Source of the DNA: Noviherbaspirillum sp.
Lineage (GTDB): Bacteria; Pseudomonadota; Gammaproteobacteria; Burkholderiales; Burkholderiaceae
Assembly: GCA_028292785.1 (NCBI GenBank)
Contig: JAQGLQ010000341.1
Span: 1-5,048 of the forward strand
Reading direction: 5' to 3'
Length of the DNA: 5,048 nucleotides
Shown: positions 1 to 5,048 of the stretch, in pieces
Layout: every line of letters begins with the position of its first letter
How positions within the stretch are numbered: position 1 is the first letter of the stretch
The notes under the pieces: model-generated
The model's input: only the letters and a program-made list of their open reading frames with translations
Database searches by the model: none
What the model was told of the DNA's origin: nothing
Program-made: the position numbers and the translations under genes

Positions 1-270
1 TTAATTTAAGTGCACTCGTTAAGTATTTATTCATTTATTCGTTCCAATGCAAAAGGATGGGCAGTTCGGGGGGCGTGAAGAACCGTATGAAAATGCATCC
101 GGCGAAATAGAACGAGCTTAATTAAGCGGACTTAATACAATTGGCGCAATGGACGGGATGGACAATGGCGCCCTGCCGCACTGAAACGGAGATCAGGTCG
201 AAGGGAATCGGGCCAGGCCCGGACGCGAATCAGGCATCAGGCCCGAACCCACAGAATCCGGATCTGCCGC
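1..270. promoter_or_regulatory. AT-rich intergenic region with palindromes and short repeats
   Basis: No complete gene is supported here. The first ~140 bases are visibly AT-rich against a GC-rich window. They contain an 8-bp palindrome AGTGCACT (9-16), a perfect tandem duplication of ATTTATTC (25-40) and a perfect 12-bp palindrome GCTTAATTAAGC (116-127). A further CTTAAT follows at 131-136, 14 bases after the copy inside the palindrome. From 208 to 246 there is a 7-bp inverted repeat (TCGGGCC/GGCCCGA) with a 25-base loop, and a tandem ATCAGGC at 229-242. The inverted repeat lies just past the minus-strand peptidase operon but has no T-tract, so it is a poor terminator candidate. On the minus strand an ATG at 34-32 opens a frame running off the left edge (MNKYLTSALKL), which could be the start of a following gene. 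Only eleven codons are visible, so it is not called. No convincing -35/-10 pair was found. Confidence 0.35.
116..127. repeat. 12-bp perfect palindrome GCTTAATTAAGC
   Basis: The twelve bases read identically on both strands, and the half-site CTTAAT recurs at 131-136. A perfect AT-centred palindrome in an AT-rich intergenic stretch could be an operator for a dimeric regulator. It is also short enough to be coincidental. No regulator gene is in the window to pair with it. Confidence 0.4.
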
Positions 271-393
271 TCACAACACGAAACGGAAATCGTTGACCAG
301 CGCCCCCGGCAAACGCGCACTGGCCGTGTCGCGTCCGCCATAGGTGTCGTTGTCGATCAGCAGTTCCCTCTCCTGCGTCAGCCGCGCGAGCTA
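271..393 (-). other. In-frame 3' continuation of the TldE-like gene beyond an amber codon
   Basis: Reading on through the TAG at 393-391 in the same frame gives 39 sense codons and then TGA at 273-271. The translation starts LARLTQERELLIDNDTYGGR and ends with LPGALVNDFRFVL. From memory of TldD/PmbA-family proteins, the usual C-terminus after the ...RFDDSxxRLLG segment has just this pattern: a Leu-Thr-x-Glu-Arg-Glu-Leu helix, a TYGGR segment, and a final LPGALVxDFxxxL strand. The amber codon replaces one residue between LGP and LARLT, and GAG or CAG to TAG would each need a single base change. The intact frame and GC-rich third positions suggest the change is recent or tolerated. What the sequence shows is the open frame and the stop. 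The family resemblance is recalled rather than aligned. The segment is either a lost C-terminus, an artefact of a base error, or made by readthrough. Confidence 0.8.
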
Positions 394-1617
394 AGGCCCG
401 AGCAGGCGGAACACTGAATCGTCGAAGCGCATCACCTCGAGCGGCGCCTTGATCTCGCCGTTCTCGACCCAGAAGGTCGCGAAGCGCGTCATCCCGGTAA
501 TGCGGCAGTTGGCGCGATCCGAAAAATTCAGGTACCAGAGATTGCCAATGAAGATGCCGGTATCCAGTTCGTCGAGAATCCGGGATGCGGGAAGTTCGCC
601 GCCGGCCAGATCGATGGAGGCCATCGATTCGCCGCTATCGGCGCCGTTGGTCGCGATGCCGTATTCCTTCGCGGTGCGCGGCGAGACCAGGCTGCCGGCG
701 AGGCGGCCGCGATCGAGCAGCATGAGTTTTTCGGGCTTGATGAAGCCGTCGCCCTGAAACGCCGGCGCCAGGCCGTCGGCGGTGTTCTCCATCAGCGTCA
801 CCGCGGGATTGAGCAGCAGGCCCTCGTCGCGCATGCGGCGCAGCGGGCTTTGCCTGGTGCGCAAGGCCTTTTCCGACATGCCGCCCCAGTCGAGCATGCC
901 GACGATCTCGCGCAGCGCGGTCGGCGTGAGGAAGGCGCGATAGGCGCCGGGCCTGATGACGACCGGCGGGCGGCGGAGAATCGCCAGCCGTTCCGTCGCG
1001 CTCCTGAAGCGCTCGCGAAAATCCCTGCTGCTCCAATCGACGCCGGCATAGGCCGCCTTCACCGCCTTGTCGCGGCTCTCGTACAGGCTCCAGTCGAGAT
1101 TGAAGCTGGCAGCCTGGTGCCAGTTGCGCTGTCCGGATGAATTGGCAAATCCGCGGAACACGGGGCCGGCGGCAAGAATCCCGACCAGGTCGAAGCCTCT
1201 GGCGGCGGCAAGCACTTCGTCGACCATCTGCGCCGTCCCGGGCAGGCGCGAGCCGTCGACATGCTGCGTCGAATGCACCTCGGCCGGCATCATCAGGTGC
1301 GGATCTTCCGGCAGGTCGGGCAACTGCGCGCGCAGATCGCGGACCGCCTGCTCCAGCAGCACGCCATCGGTCTCGAGCGCGCCCGCCAGCGCCAGTGTGC
1401 TCCTGGCATGACGGCGCCCGTCGATCAGATGCAGCGTGAGATGAATCTGTCGCACATGCCCCGACTGCCGGATCGCGCTCCGATTGAAGCGCACGAAATC
1501 CGACGACTCGCCCGCCAACCGGAAGCGGTACTCTTCGCCGCCTTGCATGCGTCCATCCAGAAACGCCGCCACGTCGAGGAAAAACTGCTGCGGCGCTTCG
1601 CTCCACATGTTGGCCAT
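391..1617 (-). CDS. TldE/PmbA-type subunit of a TldD-family peptidase, cut short by an in-frame TAG
   Basis: This is a cytoplasmic TldD/PmbA-superfamily protein of 408 residues. It has no HExxxH motif, as expected of the TldE-type partner, which is not the metal-binding subunit. Recognisable family segments are SDFVRFNRSAIRQSG (39-53), AAGPVFRGFANSSGQRNWH (149-167), SFNLDWSLYESRDKAVKAAY (171-190) and NCRITGMTRFATFWVENG (370-387), followed by APLEVMRFDDSVFRLLGP at the end. Two ATGs lie in tandem. GGAGG (1628-1624) is 3 bases from the ATG at 1620 but 6 bases from the ATG at 1617, so 1617 is preferred. That start overlaps the upstream stop as TGATG, implying translational coupling with the TldD-type gene. 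The TAG stop is odd: the conserved C-terminus continues in frame to 271, and the full product would be about 448 residues. Loss of this tail could destabilise the protein or its dimer. It could be a pseudogene. Family assignment is firm; functional state is uncertain. Confidence 0.88.
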   Translation of the reverse strand: MANMWSEAPQQFFLDVAAFLDGRMQGGEEYRFRLAGESSDFVRFNRSAIRQSGHVRQIHLTLHLIDGRRHARSTLALAGALETDGVLLEQAVRDLRAQLPDLPEDPHLMMPAEVHSTQHVDGSRLPGTAQMVDEVLAAARGFDLVGILAAGPVFRGFANSSGQRNWHQAASFNLDWSLYESRDKAVKAAYAGVDWSSRDFRERFRSATERLAILRRPPVVIRPGAYRAFLTPTALREIVGMLDWGGMSEKALRTRQSPLRRMRDEGLLLNPAVTLMENTADGLAPAFQGDGFIKPEKLMLLDRGRLAGSLVSPRTAKEYGIATNGADSGESMASIDLAGGELPASRILDELDTGIFIGNLWYLNFSDRANCRITGMTRFATFWVENGEIKAPLEVMRFDDSVFRLLGP

Positions 1618-3062
1618 CATTCGCCTCCGAATACATCGATATCCGCGAACAGGCATGCGGGGGAGGCATGGCCGACGCGAATCACCTGCGAAGGCTCTCC
1701 CTTGCCGCAGAAGGGCGTTCCCATGACTTCGAAGGTGGAGGCATCGCCGACCGCCTTGAGCGTGCGCCAGAAGCTCGCCGATACGCCGCGGTAATTGGGA
1801 TTCTTGACCACGCCCTTGAGCTGACCATCTTCGATCAGGCGCGCCGATTCGCAGCCGAACTGGAACTTGTTGCGCGAATCATCGATGGACCACGACACAT
1901 TGGTGTCCATCAGCACGCCGCGTTCGACCATGGCGATCATTCCATCAAGAGTCGATGCGCCCGGTTCGACATTGAGGTTGGCCATGCGGTCGATCGGTGC
2001 ACGGTTCCAGCTGCAAGCCCGCGCACTGGCGACACCGCCGATTCCGGCCCTTGCCTGCGAAATCGCGCCGCCGAGCGGCCTTTCAAGTATGCCGGCGCGT
2101 ATGAGGTGGCAGCGCTCGGACGGCGTGCCGTCATCGTCCCAGCGGTAGCTGGCGAATTCTTCCGGTCGCGTCGGATCGTGAGTGACGTTCAGCAGCGCCG
2201 AGCCGTAGCGGTAGGAGCCGAACATGTCGAGGGTCACGAAACTGGTGCCGGCGAAGTTGCGCTCGTCGCCGAGGATGCGGTCGAGTTCGAGCGGGTGCCC
2301 GATCGATTCATGGATCTGCAACATCATCTGCTCCGGCATCAGCAGCAGATCCATGACGCCGCTCGGGCAGTTGGGCGCCGCCAGCAGTTCCAGCGCTTCC
2401 TGCGCAAGACGCTGCCCCGCTCCCTGGAAACCGGCCTGTTCGAGTACTTCAAGCCCGCCCTGGCGGCAATAGCCGTTGTACTGGCCGCCGAGGCTGCGGG
2501 TCTGGGTATCGGAGCCCTGATTCGCGGAAACGGCGAGGCTGGGTATCAGATAGCGGAAGTGCTGCGCGGCTTCGGCACCGTCCGCCGTGACATACAGCTG
2601 CGAGGCCGCGACGGATGAAATCGACGCATGCCAGTCGACGATGCGCGGATCGCGCGCCCCGGGGTTGCATGCCTGGGATTCCTGCATCAGCAGCTCGATC
2701 AACTGCTTGCGGTTCCACGATGGCGCGGCCGCGCTCGCCGGACTCCGGTACATGCCGTCGGGGCGCGGCAATACGATCCGCGAATAATCGACGACCGAGC
2801 GCCCGGCGCTGGCGTCCGCCCATTTGCGCGCCCGCTCGAGCGCATCCCTGAGACCGCCGGCGCTGAGGTCGCTGGTCGCCGCATAGCCATAGCCGCCGCG
2901 ATGCATGATTGTCACCATGGCGCCGCGATCCGTGCCGGTGGTGAGCGGCTGCAGCACATCCTGGCGCACCCTGATCTCTTCGCTTCTTTCTTCGACGAAG
3001 CGAAGCGAGCAGAAGTCCACGGCGGGGGCGAGGCTTTGAAAAAGAGTCCTGATCGAATCCAA
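1617..3062 (-). CDS. TldD-family zinc metallopeptidase (catalytic subunit)
   Basis: This is a cytoplasmic metallopeptidase of the TldD/PmbA superfamily, of which E. coli TldD (microcin B17 leader removal, CcdA degradation) is the best-known member. Counted from the ATG at 3119, the zinc motif HESIGH is at residues 270-275 and FCGKGEP supplies the distal Cys471. Two His plus a Cys is the known TldD metal site. Other family segments are GGYGYAATSDLSAGGL (75-90), GERNFAGTSF-like sequence just after the zinc motif, SWSIDDSRNKFQFGCE (409-424) and HASPACLFADIDVFGG near the end. The start chosen is TTG at 3062, because GGAGG (3075-3071) sits 8 bases before it and the product begins LDSIRTLFQSL like homologs. 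The alternative ATG at 3119 adds 19 residues and has no visible ribosome site. The product is 481 residues. It is probably a paralogous TldD lineage rather than the E. coli TldD ortholog, so no symbol is given. It heads an operon with the TldE-like gene. Confidence 0.93.
   Translation of the reverse strand: MDSIRTLFQSLAPAVDFCSLRFVEERSEEIRVRQDVLQPLTTGTDRGAMVTIMHRGGYGYAATSDLSAGGLRDALERARKWADASAGRSVVDYSRIVLPRPDGMYRSPASAAAPSWNRKQLIELLMQESQACNPGARDPRIVDWHASISSVAASQLYVTADGAEAAQHFRYLIPSLAVSANQGSDTQTRSLGGQYNGYCRQGGLEVLEQAGFQGAGQRLAQEALELLAAPNCPSGVMDLLLMPEQMMLQIHESIGHPLELDRILGDERNFAGTSFVTLDMFGSYRYGSALLNVTHDPTRPEEFASYRWDDDGTPSERCHLIRAGILERPLGGAISQARAGIGGVASARACSWNRAPIDRMANLNVEPGASTLDGMIAMVERGVLMDTNVSWSIDDSRNKFQFGCESARLIEDGQLKGVVKNPNYRGVSASFWRTLKAVGDASTFEVMGTPFCGKGEPSQVIRVGHASPACLFADIDVFGGE
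1624..1628 (-). promoter_or_regulatory. Ribosome binding site of the TldE-like gene (GGAGG)
   Basis: A perfect GGAGG lies inside the last codons of the TldD-type gene. It is 6 bases before the second of two tandem ATGs (1617) and only 3 before the first (1620), which favours the second as the start. With the TGATG stop/start overlap this allows both direct initiation and reinitiation. Confidence 0.7.
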
Positions 3063-3200
3063 GCGAAATTCCTCCGAATTGAAACCGGTGAAGCCTAGAG
3101 TGGCGCACCGATCGTTCATTGCGGCGGGCGCGGCGATGCGCCGCTACAATGATGCGCACGGCTGACTTGGCGCCAGCTGATAACCTCTCAAGAGACCGTC
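3063..3200. promoter_or_regulatory. Divergent intergenic region between the peptidase operon and the GGT-like gene
   Basis: This gap must hold the promoters of two divergent transcription units if the TTG start is right. With the ATG at 3119 it shrinks to 81 bases. Visible elements are a GC-rich hairpin GCGGCG-ATG-CGCCGC (3130-3144), a -10-like TACAAT on the plus strand directly after it (3145-3150), and an 8-bp palindrome TGGCGCCA (3168-3175). No good -35 box lies at 16-18 bases from TACAAT, so the promoter call is weak. AAGAGA (3190-3195), 5 bases before the plus-strand ATG, is a modest ribosome site. Confidence 0.4.
3071..3075 (-). promoter_or_regulatory. Ribosome binding site deciding a TTG start for the TldD-type gene
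   Basis: GGAGG on the minus strand is followed after 8 bases by TTG (3062-3060), which opens the reading LDSIRTLF. The in-frame ATG 57 bases further upstream (3119) is preceded by a GC-rich stretch with no purine-rich site. The strong site and spacing favour TTG. Confidence 0.6.
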
Positions 3201-4802
3201 ATGCCCGCATTTAACTGGAACAACCCCTACCCTACCATTCGCCAGCCGCTATTCGCACGCAATGTGGTCGCCACCTCACAGCCGCTCGCGGCGCAGGCCG
3301 GATTGCGCATGCTTCTGAAAGGCGGCAACGCGGTCGATGCCGCCATTGCGGCGGCGGCGGCGATCACCATCGTCGAACCCGTCTCATGCGGACTCGGCAG
3401 CGATGCCTTTGCCATTGTCTGGGATGGCGCGCGGTTGCATGGATTGAATGCGTCGGGAACCGCGCCGGCGGCCTGGACGCCCGATTATTTTGCCAAAAAG
3501 CACAATGGCAAGATGCCGGCGCGCGGCTGGGATTCGGTCACCGTGCCGGGCATGGTGGCCGGATGGGTGGAACTGTCGAAAAAATTCGGCCGGCTGCCGT
3601 TCGCCGATCTGCTCGAACCCGCCATCGAACTGGCCGCGCGCGGCCATCTGGTGGCACCCATCGTGCAGCATAAATGGGCGGCGGCGGTTCCGTTGCTCAA
3701 GGACCAGCCGGGATTCGCGCAGGCCTTCATGCCGCACGGAAGAGCTCCGCAGGTGGGCGAACTGTTCGTCTTTGCCGAAGCGGCGCGGACCCTGACCCGC
3801 ATCGCCGAGACCGGGGGCGAATCGTATTACCGGGGCGAACTGGCCGAGGCGATGGCCGCGCACGCCAGCCAATATGGCGGCGCCATGACGCCGGCGGACC
3901 TTGCCGGATACCGGCCCGAATGGGTGACGCCGATCGAGAAAGATTATGCGGGCTACACCCTGCATGAAATTCCGCCGAACGGACAAGGCATCGCGGCCCA
4001 GATGGCGCTCGGCATGGTCGACAAGCTGGATATCGCGCGCTTCCCCGTCGATTCGGTCGACAGCCAGCATCTCCAGATCGAAGCAATGAAACTGGCGTTT
4101 GCCGATACCTATCGCTGGGTGGCCGACAGCCGCTACATGACCGAAGTGACGGCGCGGGACCTGCTCGATGACGGCTATCTGGCCGAACGTGCGAAGCTGA
4201 TCGACCCGCGGCGCGCCAGCGATTTCAGCCATGGCAGTCCGCCCAGGGGTGGGACGATCTATCTTTCCGCGGCCGACGAAAGCGGCATGATGGTCAGCTT
4301 CATCCAATCGAATTATCTCGGCTTCGGCTCCGGCATCGTCGTGCCGGGCACCGGCATCAGCCTGCAGAATCGCGGCTACTGTTTCACGCTCGATCCGCAG
4401 CATCCGAACTGCGTGGCGCCCGGCAAGAAGCCATTCCACACCATCATTCCCGGCTTCCTGACCAAGGATGGAAAGCCGCAGATGAGTTTCGGCGTGATGG
4501 GAGGGAATATGCAGCCGCAGGGCCATCTGCAGACCCTGGTGCGCATGTTGACCTATGGGCAACAGCCGCAGGCGGCCTGCGATGCGCCGCGCTGGCGCGT
4601 CAATCGGGGCCTGTCGGTCGATGTCGAGGAAACCGTCATGCAACCCGGGCTCATCGCCGGCCTTGCGGAGCGGGGCCATCGGATCGAAAAGATCATGGAC
4701 AGCTACATGGACTTCGGCTCCGGTCAATTCATCTGGAAGCTGAATGACGGATACGTGGCCGCCAGCGATTCGCGGCGTGACGGACAGGCGGTCGGGTTTT
4801 AG
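3201..4802 (+). CDS. Gamma-glutamyltransferase-family Ntn-hydrolase proenzyme (YwrD-like)
   Basis: This 533-residue protein belongs to the GGT family of self-cleaving N-terminal nucleophile hydrolases. The N-terminal family block QAGLRMLLKGGNAVDAAIAA (32-51) is followed by EPVSCGLGSDAF (59-70). The predicted nucleophile is Thr352 in GGTIYLSAAD (350-359). Autocleavage before it would give a 351-residue large and a 182-residue small subunit, close to usual sizes. Also present are SNYLGFGSGIVVPGTGISLQ (370-389), PFHTIIPGF (411-419) and the Gly-Gly of GVMGGNMQPQGH (431-442), which would form the oxyanion hole. There is no signal peptide, so the enzyme is probably cytoplasmic, unlike periplasmic E. 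coli Ggt. The residues that in E. coli Ggt bind the gamma-glutamyl group (Arg114, Asp433, Ser462-Ser463) appear replaced: SGTAP, RGYCF and HT occupy these places. Gamma-glutamyl transfer is therefore doubtful. A related amidohydrolase activity, as in the GGT-like oxamate amidohydrolase HpxW, is an alternative. The C-terminus AASDSRRDGQAVGF is complete. Confidence 0.93.
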   Translation: MPAFNWNNPYPTIRQPLFARNVVATSQPLAAQAGLRMLLKGGNAVDAAIAAAAAITIVEPVSCGLGSDAFAIVWDGARLHGLNASGTAPAAWTPDYFAKKHNGKMPARGWDSVTVPGMVAGWVELSKKFGRLPFADLLEPAIELAARGHLVAPIVQHKWAAAVPLLKDQPGFAQAFMPHGRAPQVGELFVFAEAARTLTRIAETGGESYYRGELAEAMAAHASQYGGAMTPADLAGYRPEWVTPIEKDYAGYTLHEIPPNGQGIAAQMALGMVDKLDIARFPVDSVDSQHLQIEAMKLAFADTYRWVADSRYMTEVTARDLLDDGYLAERAKLIDPRRASDFSHGSPPRGGTIYLSAADESGMMVSFIQSNYLGFGSGIVVPGTGISLQNRGYCFTLDPQHPNCVAPGKKPFHTIIPGFLTKDGKPQMSFGVMGGNMQPQGHLQTLVRMLTYGQQPQAACDAPRWRVNRGLSVDVEETVMQPGLIAGLAERGHRIEKIMDSYMDFGSGQFIWKLNDGYVAASDSRRDGQAVGF

Positions 4803-4808
4803 CGTACT

Positions 4809-4828
4809 CGGCACGGCGTACCGTGCCG
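4809..4828. terminator. Perfect 8-bp hairpin between convergent genes, possible bidirectional terminator
   Basis: CGGCACGG and CCGTGCCG pair perfectly around a CGTA tetraloop, 6 bases past the GGT-like stop codon and 17 bases past the end of the convergent small gene. An outer GGTTTT (4795-4800) and AAAACC (4830-4835) are also inverted, giving a roughly symmetrical element. Position and symmetry suit a shared terminator. Neither strand has a T-tract directly after the stem, so intrinsic termination is uncertain. It may instead protect transcript ends or block readthrough. Confidence 0.5.
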
Positions 4829-4845
4829 CAAAACCGCGTATTTCC

Positions 4846-5046
4846 TCAGTGCACCACGTTTTGCAGCGCAAACACCCCGACCGGTACCAGCGCGATGAGG
4901 AAGGCAACCAGCATGCGGACCGCCACGCCGAACTGCTTCCGCGTGAACCACAGCGCGATTCCCAATGCGCACAGCGCGGCGACGGCGATCAGGCTGCCGG
5001 TATTGGCATCCACAATAAGATCAAGGTTGGCGCGCATGCCGAACAT
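4846..5046 (-). CDS. Small two-helix membrane protein, function unknown
   Basis: The visible reading is 66 residues, with two hydrophobic segments at about 17-34 (SLIAVAALCALGIALWF) and 43-61 (VRMLVAFLIALVPVGVFAL). They are joined by a short basic loop TRKQFG, which the positive-inside rule would place in the cytoplasm with both ends outside. I do not recognise the family. The first visible ATG (5046-5044) lies two bases from the window edge, so the true start may be further upstream. The edge reads TGATG on the minus strand, so an upstream gene could stop here with a one-base overlap, as at the TldD/TldE junction. No ribosome site can be judged. It runs convergently to the GGT-like gene with a 43-base gap. 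Hydrophobicity, GC-rich codon use and a tidy end beside the hairpin support a real gene. Confidence 0.65.
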   Translation of the reverse strand: MFGMRANLDLIVDANTGSLIAVAALCALGIALWFTRKQFGVAVRMLVAFLIALVPVGVFALQNVVH

Positions 5047-5048
5047 CA

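Noticed and set aside
47..121. Plus-strand 24-codon frame starting at ATG 47 (MQKDGQFGG...)
   Set aside because: There is no ribosome site, it is very short and it has no recognisable pattern; such frames are common by chance.
208..246. Inverted repeat TCGGGCC/GGCCCGA as a terminator of the peptidase operon
   Set aside because: The loop is 25 bases long and no T-tract follows on the minus strand; it is noted only as part of the intergenic description.
391..393. Genome-wide reassignment of TAG to an amino acid
   Set aside because: The GGT-like gene ends with TAG at 4800-4802 exactly at its expected C-terminus, so TAG seems to work as a normal stop in this genome.
635..1669. Long minus-strand open frame, 344 codons, in another frame of the TldE-like gene
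   Set aside because: Arg-, Ala- and Pro-rich low-information translation typical of a shadow frame in GC-rich DNA; it overlaps a gene with clear family motifs.
1668..2618. Plus-strand open frame, 316 codons, opposite the TldD-type gene
   Set aside because: Antisense shadow of a well-supported gene, with no recognisable domain or ribosome site.
3145..3150. TACAAT as a confident -10 promoter element for the GGT-like gene
   Set aside because: No acceptable -35 hexamer lies at 16-18 bases upstream; it is kept only as a weak candidate inside the intergenic feature.
3384..4907. Minus-strand open frame, 507 codons, opposite the GGT-like gene
   Set aside because: Its His-, Arg- and Gly-rich composition is the reverse-strand image of the GGT-like gene, which has clear catalytic motifs, and it also runs over the small membrane protein gene.

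Overview
The window is GC-rich chromosomal DNA with bacterial gene organisation: short intergenic gaps, overlapping stop/start codons and a clear Shine-Dalgarno site. The protein families and high GC suggest a proteobacterium, perhaps a beta- or gammaproteobacterium. That placement is inferred from remembered family resemblance and is not proven. No rRNA, tRNA, CRISPR array, insertion sequence or phage gene was seen.

Layout. Positions 1-270 hold no supported complete gene. The left ~140 bases are clearly more AT-rich than the rest and carry palindromes and short tandem repeats, as a promoter region might. Positions 271-3062 (minus strand) are a two-gene operon of the TldD/TldE (PmbA) metallopeptidase superfamily. 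The first gene (1617-3062) encodes the catalytic TldD-type subunit with HESIGH and a distal Cys. The second (391-1617) encodes a TldE/PmbA-type partner without the metal motif. They are joined by a TGATG overlap. Positions 3063-3200 form a divergent intergenic region. Positions 3201-4802 (plus strand) encode a gamma-glutamyltransferase-family Ntn-hydrolase proenzyme without an export signal. A perfect hairpin lies at 4809-4828, between this gene and a convergent 66-residue two-helix membrane protein (4846-5046, minus) at the right edge.

How the genes may work together. The TldD/TldE-type proteins very likely form one peptidase complex that cleaves small or unfolded peptides. The divergent GGT-like enzyme is also an amide-bond hydrolase. 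A shared role in peptide or amide turnover is possible, but adjacency is the only evidence.

Most notable observation. The TldE-type gene ends at a TAG (391-393). The same frame stays open for 39 more codons to a TGA at 271-273, and those codons spell what looks like the normal conserved C-terminus of the family. The gene therefore appears to carry an internal amber codon: a recent nonsense mutation, a sequencing error, or readthrough. The GGT-like gene ends at its expected C-terminus with TAG, which argues against genome-wide recoding of TAG. The second point of interest is that the GGT-like enzyme keeps the catalytic Thr but lacks the usual gamma-glutamyl-binding residues, so its substrate may not be a gamma-glutamyl compound.
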